Assembly: GCA_964034945.1 (NCBI GenBank)
Contig: OZ035962.1
Location: forward strand, 35,119,943-35,183,942
DNA from: Chrysopilus asiliformis
Taxonomy: Eukaryota > Arthropoda > Insecta > Diptera > Rhagionidae
Direction: 5' to 3'
Length of the DNA stretch: 64,000 nt
The notes under the pieces were generated by a model that ran no database searches, was not told the DNA's origin, and saw only the letters and a list, made by a program, of their open reading frames with translations. Both the position numbers and the translations under genes were made by a program. This document shows positions 1 to 10,800 of the stretch, piece by piece. Within the stretch, counting starts at the first letter, position 1; each line of letters begins with the position of its first letter.

Positions 1-203
1 GTGCAAGAACAAAAGTTATTTAGGATATGATTCTACATAAAACTCCCATACATCAAAATCCGATTGGAATAAATTTTAAAAAATCTTGTTGGAAAGTTTG
101 ACTTCAAAGTGGAATTTTGATACAACTGTTCGCTGTTCACTTAAATCACCATACGGGTTTTCAATAATTGCCAGATTGGCAATTATAGCTTTTGTTATGT
201 TTT
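1..203 (+). repeat. DINE-1/Helentron-like repeat, 3' part, cut by window edge
   Basis: This is the 3' portion of the family that recurs at 3793, 12624-14573, 22829, 25821, 37047 and 38163. It ends with the subterminal CACCATACGGGT, the stem-loop ATTGCCAGATTGGCAAT and the tail GCTTTTGTTATGTTT. The start is cut off by the window. Confidence 0.75.
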
Positions 204-2295
204 GAGCTATGCCGTTGTTGCATTGAATGAGTGATATGTATAAGGTACTAGCTTAGAGACGGGTTGATGGTATTTTTAAAATATATTTTGAACCGAAACT
301 AATCGTTTTCTCTAAAATAGCTGGTGAATTAATAATTCTTTAACAGTATCCACAAACTGGAATATGATTACGGTGACCCAACGTCCCGCATTTCAGGTGT
401 ATATTCCACATTGCAAACCGCCCCGCAAAGTGTCCCGCATTGATAAGAATATATTCTGCATTGAACAAAAAGTGTCCCGAATTAAACGTCGACCCTATGG
501 ACTCCATTAGACTTTTTTCCAGATTAGATTTAAATCCAATCACGGAGACTGAAAAAATTTTGCATCATGATTTAAATCTCCTTACTGTCATGATTTTTTC
601 GGCTACTGAAAAGTAGGATTTTTTTTACATTTGTTCATTTCAAATTGGCTTATTTCTAGTTGGCTGCCCTGGTTACCTCCTTGAAGGCAATCTTTCAAAA
701 GATGAGGCTCGTGTTCGCATCTGCAGGACAAGAGCGACTTGACCCAGCACACTGGAGCATTCCGTTTTTCTTCCTTTTTTGAAGGTTTTTTTTAGTTGTT
801 TCCGAACAAGAATAGCGGCTAAAACCAATTTTTGTTTCCGCGTTGACATTTCTAAGCACACTGGAGACACAATAAATATGAAAAATCATGACTGAAAATG
901 GCCACGCGCTGATTTCACTATTCACCAAAATATCGAGTGGGCGAAAAAATCATGATTTTTAAAAGTCCAATGGAATCGTGGGGTAGAGTGCAATTTTTGC
1001 ACTTAGACGTTTAATTCGGCTCACTTTTTGTTCAATGCAAAACAAGAGAAATTGATTCGTTCTCTAGACATTAAAAGTTCGGCGAACTAACTTTAAATTA
1101 CATTAAAATTTTATTTAGACAAGAAACCATTTGCGAAAGCCTTTTTTTGGAATATGGTGAGTTTCGTAAAACTGGTAGCCACGACAACAGGTCCGATTTG
1201 AAATTTTAACTCTGGATCGGAGTAAATTTCGTGTACGGCACATCGACATACTTGTTTTTAAAAAATTGTTTGCGGCGCAATTTCTTTTATTGTAATTCTC
1301 CTAGAGTTAATTACTTCCCTCTTACAGTTTTATGCAACAATAAGAATTTAAGAAACCCTCAAAATGATTGATGGTGAAAGAAAGTTTGGCTATCTCTACA
1401 TTCATGTAACATATTTCTTTTAAAATTTTTGACTGGTAGATCATTTATGTTAGTTTTTTGGTTCATATTTTATAATCTCAAGGTATATTCGTAAACTTTT
1501 GATATTTTTTTTAGAACTGTTTATTATAAAATTCAATGAAAGATTCAGTTTATAAAAACGAATTCAGTGTGTGCTATGAACAGCAGCAATATTTTTCGCA
1601 TATCTATATATTTAAAATTTTTCCTCAATTTTCACTTTTAATTCACGAAACATTCGGCAAAGACAACAACAATTTATCTAAAAAAAAAAAGTTGTCGAAG
1701 AATTTGTTTATTTTATTTTTTTTACTCTCTGACGTTCGAGTAATGCTCACGTGCCTCGTCTATTCATAGTCGGCGCGGTCAGTGTATGAATCGTCGGACA
1801 CGATTTGTTTGTAAAGTTGTTTTCTCACACTGCAAAATAATTCGATTGGTACATAAGTAGTTGTTATGCTTCAGACATCTCATATATTTCTTTCTCGTTT
1901 AAATTATTGTTTTTTTAATTTTTAAATATTTGTTCATATACTGTTATTAAAACTAATTCTCAAATATATAAAACTGGTGGATTGATTAATAAATTTACTA
2001 CATCTGATTCTATTTAATTGATTAAAAATAATAATTTAATAGCTCTATGATGATTAGTGACAACTCGGTCACAACACTTTCTTGTTTTCATGGTATAATT
2101 CCCAGTGTCTTGTAAATCTCTGAATTGTGATTTTATAAACTTCTCATTTCATTGATCACGGGAAAAATCACTGAAAAATTGTCATCTTTGGTGCCAAAAT
2201 CGCTATACAGACTGTGACTTCACAATGACCGATTACAACGCCAGAATAAGTAAATCTTTCTTTTTGCTCTGTTTGGTTTTAAAATAAAAAAATCC
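204..2295. other. AT-rich intergenic DNA, no gene seen
   Basis: Short open frames here have no recognisable domain and poor composition. The stretch around 2050-2260 matches 16085-16290 (shared words around GACAACTCGGTCACAA and CAAAATCGCTATA), so it holds a diverged copy of an interspersed repeat. Nothing else is supported. Confidence 0.5.
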
Positions 2296-2304
2296 GATTG
2301 TAGG

Positions 2305-2855
2305 AAAAATAAAAGTATTGAGACTTGAGTACAATTCGCACATTTGGGCTGGAGTCCCAAAAACTGTCCTGCAACTGCTGGACCGAATTCAAAAACGTGC
2401 GATTCGACTGTTTGGATACAAGTCTTTGACAGATTTATTACCGTCTCTCGAGCATCGTCACTCTGTTGGGATACTCAGCATATTCTATAGATATTTCAAT
2501 GGGAAATGTTCCACCGAAATTTCCCGACGCTATGTTTTCCCTAGACTCTCTCGTGCAGCTGCACGCGTGCACGACTTCTTCCTTGAGCCTCCCCGTTTTC
2601 GTACAGTAAAGTTTAGGAGTTCCTTCATTCTGCGAACAACACGACTTTGGAATGATTTACCATCCGATATATTCCCCCCGGGCTATAACCAGCAGAAGTT
2701 CAAGAAGAACATAGATCGGCATTTCCTTTCGCTCTTCCGACCATCCAGAGCTGTGCTTCGGCATTAAAGGGTATTCCTCTAAGCTCTGGCTAAAACTATA
2801 AAAAAATGACAGAAGAAAATTGATATTGTTAGTGTTTAAATAAAGAGATTATTTT
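2305..2855 (+). mobile_element. 5'-truncated non-LTR retrotransposon (ORF2 C-terminus)
   Basis: An open frame to a stop at 2765-2767 encodes about 149 residues typical of the C-terminal end of ORF2 of insect non-LTR retrotransposons. It has an LEYNSHIWAG start, a LEHRHSVGILSIFYRYFNG block and an RTTRLWNDLPSDIFP block. In complete elements these follow the reverse transcriptase domain. Endonuclease and RT are absent, so this is a dead 5'-truncated insertion. An AATAAA lies near 2838 in the 3' UTR. The exact clade (CR1/Jockey-like) is not certain. Confidence 0.75.
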
Positions 2856-2859
2856 CAAG

Positions 2860-3790
2860 TAATGCTATTGCAAAAATTGAAATTATTGTGATTTCAGTCA
2901 GAGCCTCAAAAGCTTTTTTTTTGTAACTGAGCCACCGAATGAAATCTCAATGTTGGAGTTTTAAATTTTGTTTATAGCATAACTTCTAATTTCTTTTTTA
3001 TATGCATAAGCTTTAGTTAAATATTTTGTTTTTTTTCCTAATGGAGGCATTTCGAAAAATCTTCGCCAAAAGCAGACGAATATTTTGGCACCAGTTTCAT
3101 GAAAAGCGCTAAAGGCGTTTGACTGTATGGCGTTTTAAGTACTTTGTGAGCACTTCACAGATAGGAAAATCTCCTAATTGGGACACTCTGTAATCGGGAC
3201 ACCTCTGAATCGGTACAGGAAATGGCAGGTCTCATCGATGTCCCGATTAGAGAGGTTTCGATTTTTAAAGCGATTTGATTACCGTTTTTTATGTAAGCAT
3301 AAAATTATCGTTCAGGCCTCATTGTTATTATATTAGAACTTTGCCGCTTAACTCAGCCAACGAATTGTTTTCGTGAACAGTAGATTTAATTTCTTCAACA
3401 GGCACTACAAAACACTCCTTCTTTCCATACAAAAAAACGATCGATCTTCTCAAAAATGGTACTAAAAATAAGAGTTTTTGAAATGCAATTTTACAAAACT
3501 TTTCCACACATTTGATTCCGATTGAAAAAACTTAAAAACCAGTAATAATAATAATTTTATTTCGTGTTTCAAATTATCTTCCCCGACGTATTAACAATTA
3601 TTATTGGAGGTAGAATAAAAACTTTGGCAATAGACAAGTGAAAGTGGTCACTATAAAACAAAATATCGTAAAAAGATAATTTACCAACACTATAAATAAC
3701 AATTCAACTAATTAAAAGCATGAAGTGAAGCTACAAATTTTACAATGTCCTTTAAAACAAAAACAAAAAAAAAATCAAAAAAAGACATAA
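2860..3790. other. AT-rich intergenic DNA
   Basis: No coding exon is recognisable. It contains poly-T/poly-A runs and no repeat boundary that could be fixed. Confidence 0.4.
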
Positions 3791-3792
3791 TA

Positions 3793-4454
3793 AAACATAA
3801 CAAAAGCTATAATTGCCAATCTGGCAATTATTGAAAACCCGTATGGTGATATTCATATCAAAATTTGAACAGTTGTACCAAAATTCCACTTTGAAGTCAA
3901 ACTTTCCAATAAGATTTTTTAAAATTTGTTCCAATCGGATTTTGATGTATGGGACTTTTATGTAGAATCATATCCTAAATAACTTTTGTTCTTGGACTTT
4001 TTTGATAAGATGCACCGTTTTTGAGATATTAACAAAAAACATTTTCGTTTGTATTGTGGGTACCCCCCATTTTTGCCCATGACCGAACTTAGCCTCGCAT
4101 TTTATGAAAAACGGATCTGCGCAAAATTTCAAGTCTGTAGCTCAATCCGTGCGCCCGCAATCCGCCCCACAGACAGACGGACAGACAGACGGACAGACAG
4201 ACGGATAGACAGACGGACAGACAGACGGATAGACAGACGGACAGACAGACGGACAGACAGACGGACAGACGGACAGACGGACAGACGGACAGACAGACAG
4301 ACAGACAAACGGACGGACATGGAAAATTCAATTTTTTTTATCATTCTAAACACACTGGTGTAATTCATTTTTGTGTGTGATGACGGGATCTTGGCGTTAT
4401 AAACGGTAAAGCAAAGTTAATATACCCTTTGGTTTCACCATACGGGTATGAAAA
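3793..4454 (-). repeat. DINE-1/Helentron-like repeat, full copy
   Basis: The element reads 5' to 3' on the minus strand. The 3' stem-loop (ATTGCCAATCTGGCAAT) is at about 3811-3829, followed on the plus strand by the subterminal ACCCGTATGGTGA, a conserved core, an expanded GACA/GACG microsatellite (4165-4318) and the opposite subterminal TCACCATACGGGTA. The open frames over the microsatellite are low-complexity artefacts. Confidence 0.75.
4165..4318. repeat. GACG/GACA tetranucleotide microsatellite
   Basis: About 150 bp of alternating GACA and GACG units inside the DINE-1-like repeat. It is the longest microsatellite tract of the family in this window; other copies carry only a few units. Confidence 0.9.
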
Positions 4455-5400
4455 CCATTTACATGCGCCTAGAATTGAAATTTCTATGAAAATAATTGTC
4501 CCATGGTGCTCGTAATTGTAGCTTTTCTTATAGACTCGTTTCTTTTCTTTGCATAGGTCGACTTTCACATTAAAACAAATAAATTATATTAAGATATTTT
4601 AAGATAAACGACACGTGATCCTCACGAACAGCCTGAGTGAAATTGTTTTTTTTTTTGTTTTTGAATTTTTGACGCATTTTTATTATCTTAATGTCGTAAA
4701 ACTGCTGTCGTCATTTTCTGTTTTTTAAGCAAACTAAAAAAAATTTGACCTATCCCAACAATAATTGCCATTGGCCAGTTGTCAAAGACAAGAATTTGAA
4801 TTTTCTAAAACTTAAACGAACTTTTTAAATAATCGTGTAGTAAAGTGCTTGTGTATTAAGAGGGTTTGCCAAAAATAAAACAAAATAATAAAATGTAACA
4901 ACCGAATTTCCGGTGCCAGTGTTCGACACTTGTAGAATGACGCCATATTTTATTTTCTGACGTCTTGACTGTGGATGTCATTGTTTTCGCATTACTACGG
5001 TTTAAGACGACATTCAGTCCTAGAATAAATATGACTAAGATTTTAAAGCAGGTGAAATTATTTTTAGTCGTTTAGCGTTACTTTGTTGATATAAGAATGA
5101 AATTTTGCATAAAATTTCGACGCGTTGCGAAAAAATTCTTCGGCGCGGTCCTTAAAATACGCAACTACAATGTTCGTCATTTTAGGATTCTCTTTCATCA
5201 CGCTTTTCATGTTTTTTTGTATCACGCTTTTCGCGTCCTATCCCAAGCATAATGGTGCTTACGTTATATTTAAATGTGTGACGTAAGAACCTACTATGCT
5301 TTGTGACACTTGGCTATAAGGAGTTTTGTAAAAGTGACTTTTTTTTTAGAAAATGTTTGTTTTTTTAGGGGCTGTCCATCTATAAAATACGTAATACTTT
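4455..5400. other. Intergenic DNA, no gene recognised
   Basis: No exon is supported. An ATG near 5029 followed by six codons and a GTGAAA donor-like site could be a tiny first exon, but its phase does not fit the first recognised FNIP exon, so it was not called. Confidence 0.35.
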
Positions 5401-5409
5401 TACGAAGAG

Positions 5410-5436
5410 ACCCCTCTCTCTCTTTCTTCCTCTCTT

Positions 5437-5467
<31 letters not shown>

Positions 5468-5498
5468 ATCTTTCTCTCTCTCTCTTTCTGTCTCTCTT

Positions 5499-5569
<71 letters not shown>

Positions 5570-5618
5570 TTCTCTCTCTCTCTTTCTCTCTATCTTTCTC
5601 TCTCTCTCTCTCTCTCTC
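5410..5618. repeat. CT-rich (CTCTCTTT-type) microsatellite
   Basis: About 210 bp of almost pure pyrimidine with CTCTCTTT-like units. The Ser/Leu and Arg/Glu open frames over it on the two strands come from the repeat. Confidence 0.95.
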
Positions 5619-5629
5619 AAATCCCATTT

Positions 5630-6010
5630 GAAAAACTTGAAATTAATGTGACATATTCTAGAAATCCTTAACCGATTTTGATGCGGTTTTTAAAGCTGTT
5701 ATCGCCCCAAATGACTATGAAACTAATTGAATTTATAAAAATTGGCTCCAATTGGATTTTGAGGACTGAGGCAGTTATGTAGAATAATATTCCAAAAATT
5801 TTTTGTCTTACCAATTTTTTTTTGTTGACAAAGTGAAGCGTTTCCGAAAAACTGTACGGGGAAGGGGGAAATGTGTAGGATTTTGTCCATTCAAGAACAT
5901 AGTTTTGATGGCAAACATATTCGTGCAAAATTTAAAGTTTCTAGCTCAATGCGTTGCGGAGTTATCGCATCCACAGACATAACGACGGACGGACAATATA
6001 TATTTATCTC
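5630..6010 (-). repeat. Diverged relative of the DINE-1-like repeat
   Basis: It has the same order of words as the main family (CGATTTTGATG, TGGGAG/TTATGTAGAAT, TTTCTAGCTCAAT, then a GACGGAC run), but much diverged and without clear ends. Confidence 0.45.
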
Positions 6011-6175
6011 TATCTTTTTTCTTTGCCTGGTAGATACTAATGGTTTTAGTAGGGACAATCTTTTAGAAACAGCTATTGCATATCAGTCGTGTCCGATCAG
6101 AAGTTTTGGTCAAAAATTACACATTCGGCCAAGTTTCGGTCTCGGCCAAAATTCATGAAGTCATAAAAGGGTATA

Positions 6176-6330
6176 TAGTCCAACCTGGATAAGTGGGATC
6201 TGGGTAAGTGGGAAACCTCTATAACCGGGATGGATTGTTCAGTCCAAACGTTTCTAAACAGAAGGGAAACCTCTATAGGTGGGATCCGTGGAACGGTCCC
6301 GTGAGATCCCACTTATCCAGGTTCGACTGT
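6176..6330. mobile_element. pogo-like MITE
   Basis: Terminal inverted repeats of about 20 bp: right end inward CAGTCGAACCTGGATAAGTG, left end TAGTCCAACCTGGATAAGTG. The CAGTCGA terminus with flanking TA is typical of pogo/Tigger-derived MITEs. There is no coding capacity. Confidence 0.7.
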
Positions 6331-6384
6331 AATAGGTTTGCTCTACCATTTATAATTTAGCATAGAACTAATTCTTTTATGAAA

Positions 6385-6720
6385 AAAAAAATTTGACGAG
6401 TGTGTTTTGCATGTCCGTCTGTTTGATTGTCTGTCTGTAGACACGATAACTTGAGAACGAATCAAGCTAGAGACTTGAATCTTGGCTCAGTCGTGTTTTT
6501 TGTAAAATCGGAGGTCGTTAACGGACAAAATCGAACCACCCTTTCGCCCCCGGGCCGTTTTTTGCGATTTTCTTGAAAACGGTACTTCGTATCAAAAAAG
6601 TTATAAAGACAACGTCGTTCATAATGCAATTTCGCATAACTGGTTCATACATATAATTGGAGCAGCTTTAAAAAAAATCAATCGGAATGTTGTAATGTAA
6701 TTGAATCTATTTAAAAGTTT
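6385..6720 (+). repeat. Diverged DINE-1-like relative
   Basis: Contains GCATGTCCGTCTG, a CTGTCTGT run, AGCTAGAGACTTGAAT and CTTGAAAACGGT in the order of the main family but strongly diverged. Ends are not defined. Confidence 0.4.
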
Positions 6721-7106
6721 TGCTAAAGTTTTACCAAGAGCTCTAGAGTTTCTTAGTAGCAATGCATTTTTTATTTTCTAACATTATATGTGCTACTCAT
6801 ACAAGAATAATAGCACCTCAAAAACCGAAACTAAACAAATTCCGAAACTACCTCTGTCGATTTTCCACTCTAGCATAACGAACGGCAGTATATCACGATT
6901 GCCAGACAATCGTAGTTTTCATTATGTTTTTTTTATTAAAAAATATTTGCAAAAAAAAGTTTTTTGCACTCACAAGAAATAAATATCACAGAATTGTCAG
7001 ATGACAAAGCGCTCACAGCATAGTCTACATTGGGCCTACATTCAGCAAAGCAACATTTAGCAAAGCAAGCGAAGTTAGCAAATCTTTTATTGGGCATGGG
7101 TCTTTA

Positions 7107-7364
7107 AGCGGCCCACACACTAAGAGGATACACGACGCGCCACTAGCGAATTTCGGAGACTTTTGAGATTTTTTCTCCTCATTTCAGCGATTTTGGGCTT
7201 GAGGTCAGCGGCAACACTGATGTAGACTGACCGAAAGTTAGCTACAAACTGATGGGAATGAATGTGTGTGGGGACTTTACGATACAATCTTTTTCGTGAT
7301 GTCTTTCCTTGAGGATTAATGAGTCATAAGATTGTCATGAATCGTGTCTAGTGTGTGACCCGCT
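7107..7364. mobile_element. TIR element (AGCGGCC family), PIF/Harbinger-like
   Basis: Left end AGCGGCCCACACACTAAG; right end inward AGCGGGTCACACACTAG. The flanks are TTA at left and TAA at right. The terminus resembles that of the element at 59917. Non-coding. Confidence 0.6.
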
Positions 7365-7574
7365 TAAGAAAGGTATCATCTTACTAGATGGATTGAGCTA
7401 TGTTTTAACAGTTTTAAATTCTTGCAATGCACCAAAGGAATCTAAATCAATGATAGTATAATTCGTTTTTATGAATAACATATTCGGAATCAGCGATGAC
7501 AAATTACGCAAAATTGATTCTAATATCTTTGGCAGCAAAAAATTTATGATCGTATTTTTTTTTTTAAATTCCAG

Positions 7575-7803
7575 CCATTTTCCATTCGATGAGAATCAAG
7601 TACGAATTCTTTTATACAGAGAATGTGAAATACGGGGACGTCGTTTACTTTTTGATTCGAGTGCAATTGAAAAAGTTAATGTTTCCCTAACTGAACAAAA
7701 TCCTGTCGATAGCTCCAGTAGTGCGAAGACAAATGGATTTCGTGTTAAGCGGAAATCATCATCAAGCAGCTATATTGAAATTTCCGAAGGATTTTCTTAC
7801 AAG
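7575..7803 (+). CDS. FNIP: FNIP exon A (first recognised exon)
   Basis: Acceptor TTCCAG before 7575 and donor GTATAT at 7804. It encodes the N-terminal block VRILLYRECEIRGRRLLFDS, which matches the start of the Longin-type region of FNIP. It begins with the third base of a codon, so at least one coding exon lies upstream. Confidence 0.88.
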
Positions 7804-10800
7804 GTATATTACAAAGCTTAATATCGTCGGCTTACTGTAAAAACAAAATAACTCCACTATTTACATTTTTTTTTTTTTGTAAAAACAAAATAACTCCACT
7901 ATTTACATAAAGAGCCAGTATATCTGTAAGAGATTTATTTTGTTTTTGCAGTAGATCTAGATGAAATTTTTAGGTGTAGAAATGCACTTAACCAAAAAAA
8001 TGTAAATAGTGGAGTTATCTTGTTTTACATTAACCCGACGATATATATTACCAATTCATTTTATTAATTGATTTATTTAATTTAGCATTTGCAAGGAAAT
8101 ACAGGGGATATCGCTAACATTGGTGAAATGGTGTTCGGTTCACTGGCAATGTCTTATCGTGGTACCGCACTTAAGGTGCATTGGCTACAGTCACCGGCAC
8201 GATTACTTTGTTCACAAGTATTTCTGTCTCCTGTCCACTCAAGTATGGCCTCACAAAAACGAAATTCAAATACCATTTCATCCGGTCAATTAGTTGATCA
8301 ATCATCCATGGATAATACCTCAATGAATTCATTTTCGATGCCTTTTACCGTTTGTATTAAGGATAATATGAATTTGTTGGCGGAGAACTCACTGACAAAT
8401 CCGTTAACTATTCCGTGTGAAGAGTATAAAGCAGACAATACGAGACTTTTTTCAACACTCAGTGCAGCGACAAACAGTGATTCAGGCTGCTATGACACAT
8501 GGGCAACGTCGAATTCATCGTACTGCCAATATTCGACTCGCAGCAGCTTAGGATCCGTTTTCAGTGATCATGAAAGTTTAAGAAAGTTGAGTATCGATTC
8601 GGTATCAGCAGTTGGCAATAATCCAGTGATGGATAGTGGTTGCTTGCAGCGACGGATCTCTCGCAACGTATCGACATCTTTCGAAAATCGAAGCTCGGTT
8701 AGTGATTATATTGGATTCATTGGAGACAATTATCAAACAGCCACAAATGGCGGTAGCGATAGTTGTATACAGGCATTCAGGCGTTGTAGCGATGCCAATG
8801 AAAATCGAAGTAATCCCGAAATGATACGAAAACGTGGTGCCAGTGGTGATACAATATTAACAAAATCTAGTAGCAATCGGAGTGGTCATAGCCACAGTGG
8901 TAGAAGAGCTAAATTAGGACTAGCGATTTGCATCACGCTGAGTGAACCGTTTGAAAAGGAGATGGAATTATTTTGTTCAGAACATATTGCGCTTTTGGAA
9001 TCTATGTTATGCCGTTTGAGAGCGTCTGCAGAAAGTGCATACATTAATCATAAGAATTTCTTACAAGTAAATTGAAATAACGGTTATTATATAATTTGGA
9101 CAAGTATTGAACTAATTAAAAAATGTGTGTTGTATGTTTTAGATAATGCTTCACGCTTGGAAGGCAACAAAAAGATGTATTAGGGATTTATTTACTGCCC
9201 CTCGCCTACCATATCCGATCTGGTTAACGTTAAACAGAGGTAAAACAAAAAGTACTGAAATATTGGCGGAGAGTTTTATGAAAGAGCTATGCTATCTCTT
9301 GTCATCAGCAGACACCAAAGATACAAATTTGTAAGAGCCTTTTTTCTGTTTTTATTGGGTGTTCAAATAAGTTTCCGTCGGGTTTTTTTTTATCAAAAAT
9401 TGCGCATTTTTTGTGAAAGAATGGTACATTATGTTCTATTCGAAGTATTGTCCATCGCTTGCCACTAGTTTTCCCATCTTTCTGGCAGCATACGGATACC
9501 GCGACGGAAGAATGTATCTTATTTTGAGGATATCCACGAATCGACCCAATTTTCGTAAGAACGGAAGTGCTGCTCACCCAGGCCATATGTCATCGATCTA
9601 AACAAGTGGTAGTCGGAAGGGGCGATTTCTGGAGAATATGGCGGGTGAAGTAGGACATCCACTTTTAATGTTTCTAGGTAGGTTTTGACCAGTGACGCAA
9701 CATGTGGACGAGCATTATCATGCAGAAGAATAACTTTGTCGTGTCTGGAGTAGTATTGGGCGCGCTTTTCCTTAACTGATCGACTCAATATCATCAATTG
9801 TGTTCGTTAGACAGCCCCAGAAATGGTTTCGTTCGGTTTGAGCAACTCATAATACACGACACCAACCTGTTCACGCAAAGGACGGTTATTCGGCTCAAAA
9901 CTCGACATTTTCGCACACAAAAAAATAAATTATACTGATAAAAATTCACTAATATTTCAAGGTTATGTTGTCGACAGATGTCAAACTTTACGATAACTTA
10001 CTGGTGCGCCAACTTTTGTCAAACGACGGAAACTTTTTTGTACATCCAATATGTTTATTTTGTGATTTTATTATTTCGTGATTTTATTATTTTGTATGAT
10101 TTTAGTTTTGTGAGTACAATGCTAACAGCGATTTTAACGCATCATCTAGGATGGGTAACTTCAGTCACAAATAGCCTAAAACCGGGGACTATCACAGGAC
10201 AAAAAGAGAAATTAATAGAGGTATCCCGATGTCATCCATACAATGCGCTTTGGGCCCAAATGGGTGATTTATATGGAGCTATTGGAAATCCCCCAAAGGT
10301 ATCAAGAACAATTGTTTACGGCACTGAGAAACACACCATTGACAAAGTATTAAATGTGCTAACATATTTCATACGATGCGGTGAAGTAAAACGTATTTCC
10401 GCAACAGAATCGATAGATAAAACGGCTATGAATAAAGCATTTGGAAAGCTAAATACAGTGACGGAAATGCAAACGGATACAAATAAATCCAATATTGATG
10501 GTCCGTTAAAATCTGAAAATAATTCGTTCGGAACAGGTGGCAAAGGAGGCCTTTCGAGAACACAAACATGCACAAAAAATCTCAGTGATATCGGAAGTAT
10601 TTGTGCCGATGAAAATATAGAACAGAATATGACAGATAGTGATGAACTGAAAAAACAAGTCATGAACGATATTCCGAATGTGTTAGCCTATCGAGACTCA
10701 CATTTTGTTCAACAAGAGTTAAGAATTGGAAATTTTCTCATGGACACCGGCATCGAAATGAATGCAAAACAAAAAGATGATGCGAAAACCTATAAAATTA

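Noticed and set aside
4049..4368. Open frames of Asp/Arg/Thr or Ser/Val/Cys/Leu repeats on both strands
   Set aside because: They are translations of the GACA/GACG microsatellite in a DINE-1-like repeat and have no gene structure.
5029..5049. Short ATG frame with a donor-like GTGAAA as first exon of FNIP
   Set aside because: Its phase does not match the first recognised FNIP exon at 7575 and there is no homology support.
5294..5651. Arg/Glu-rich and Ser/Leu-rich open frames
   Set aside because: They come from the CTCTCTTT microsatellite.
7471..7574. ATG-led extension of the first recognised FNIP exon
   Set aside because: A pyrimidine-rich acceptor (TTCCAG) sits at 7569-7574 and family similarity begins after it, so this is most likely intron.
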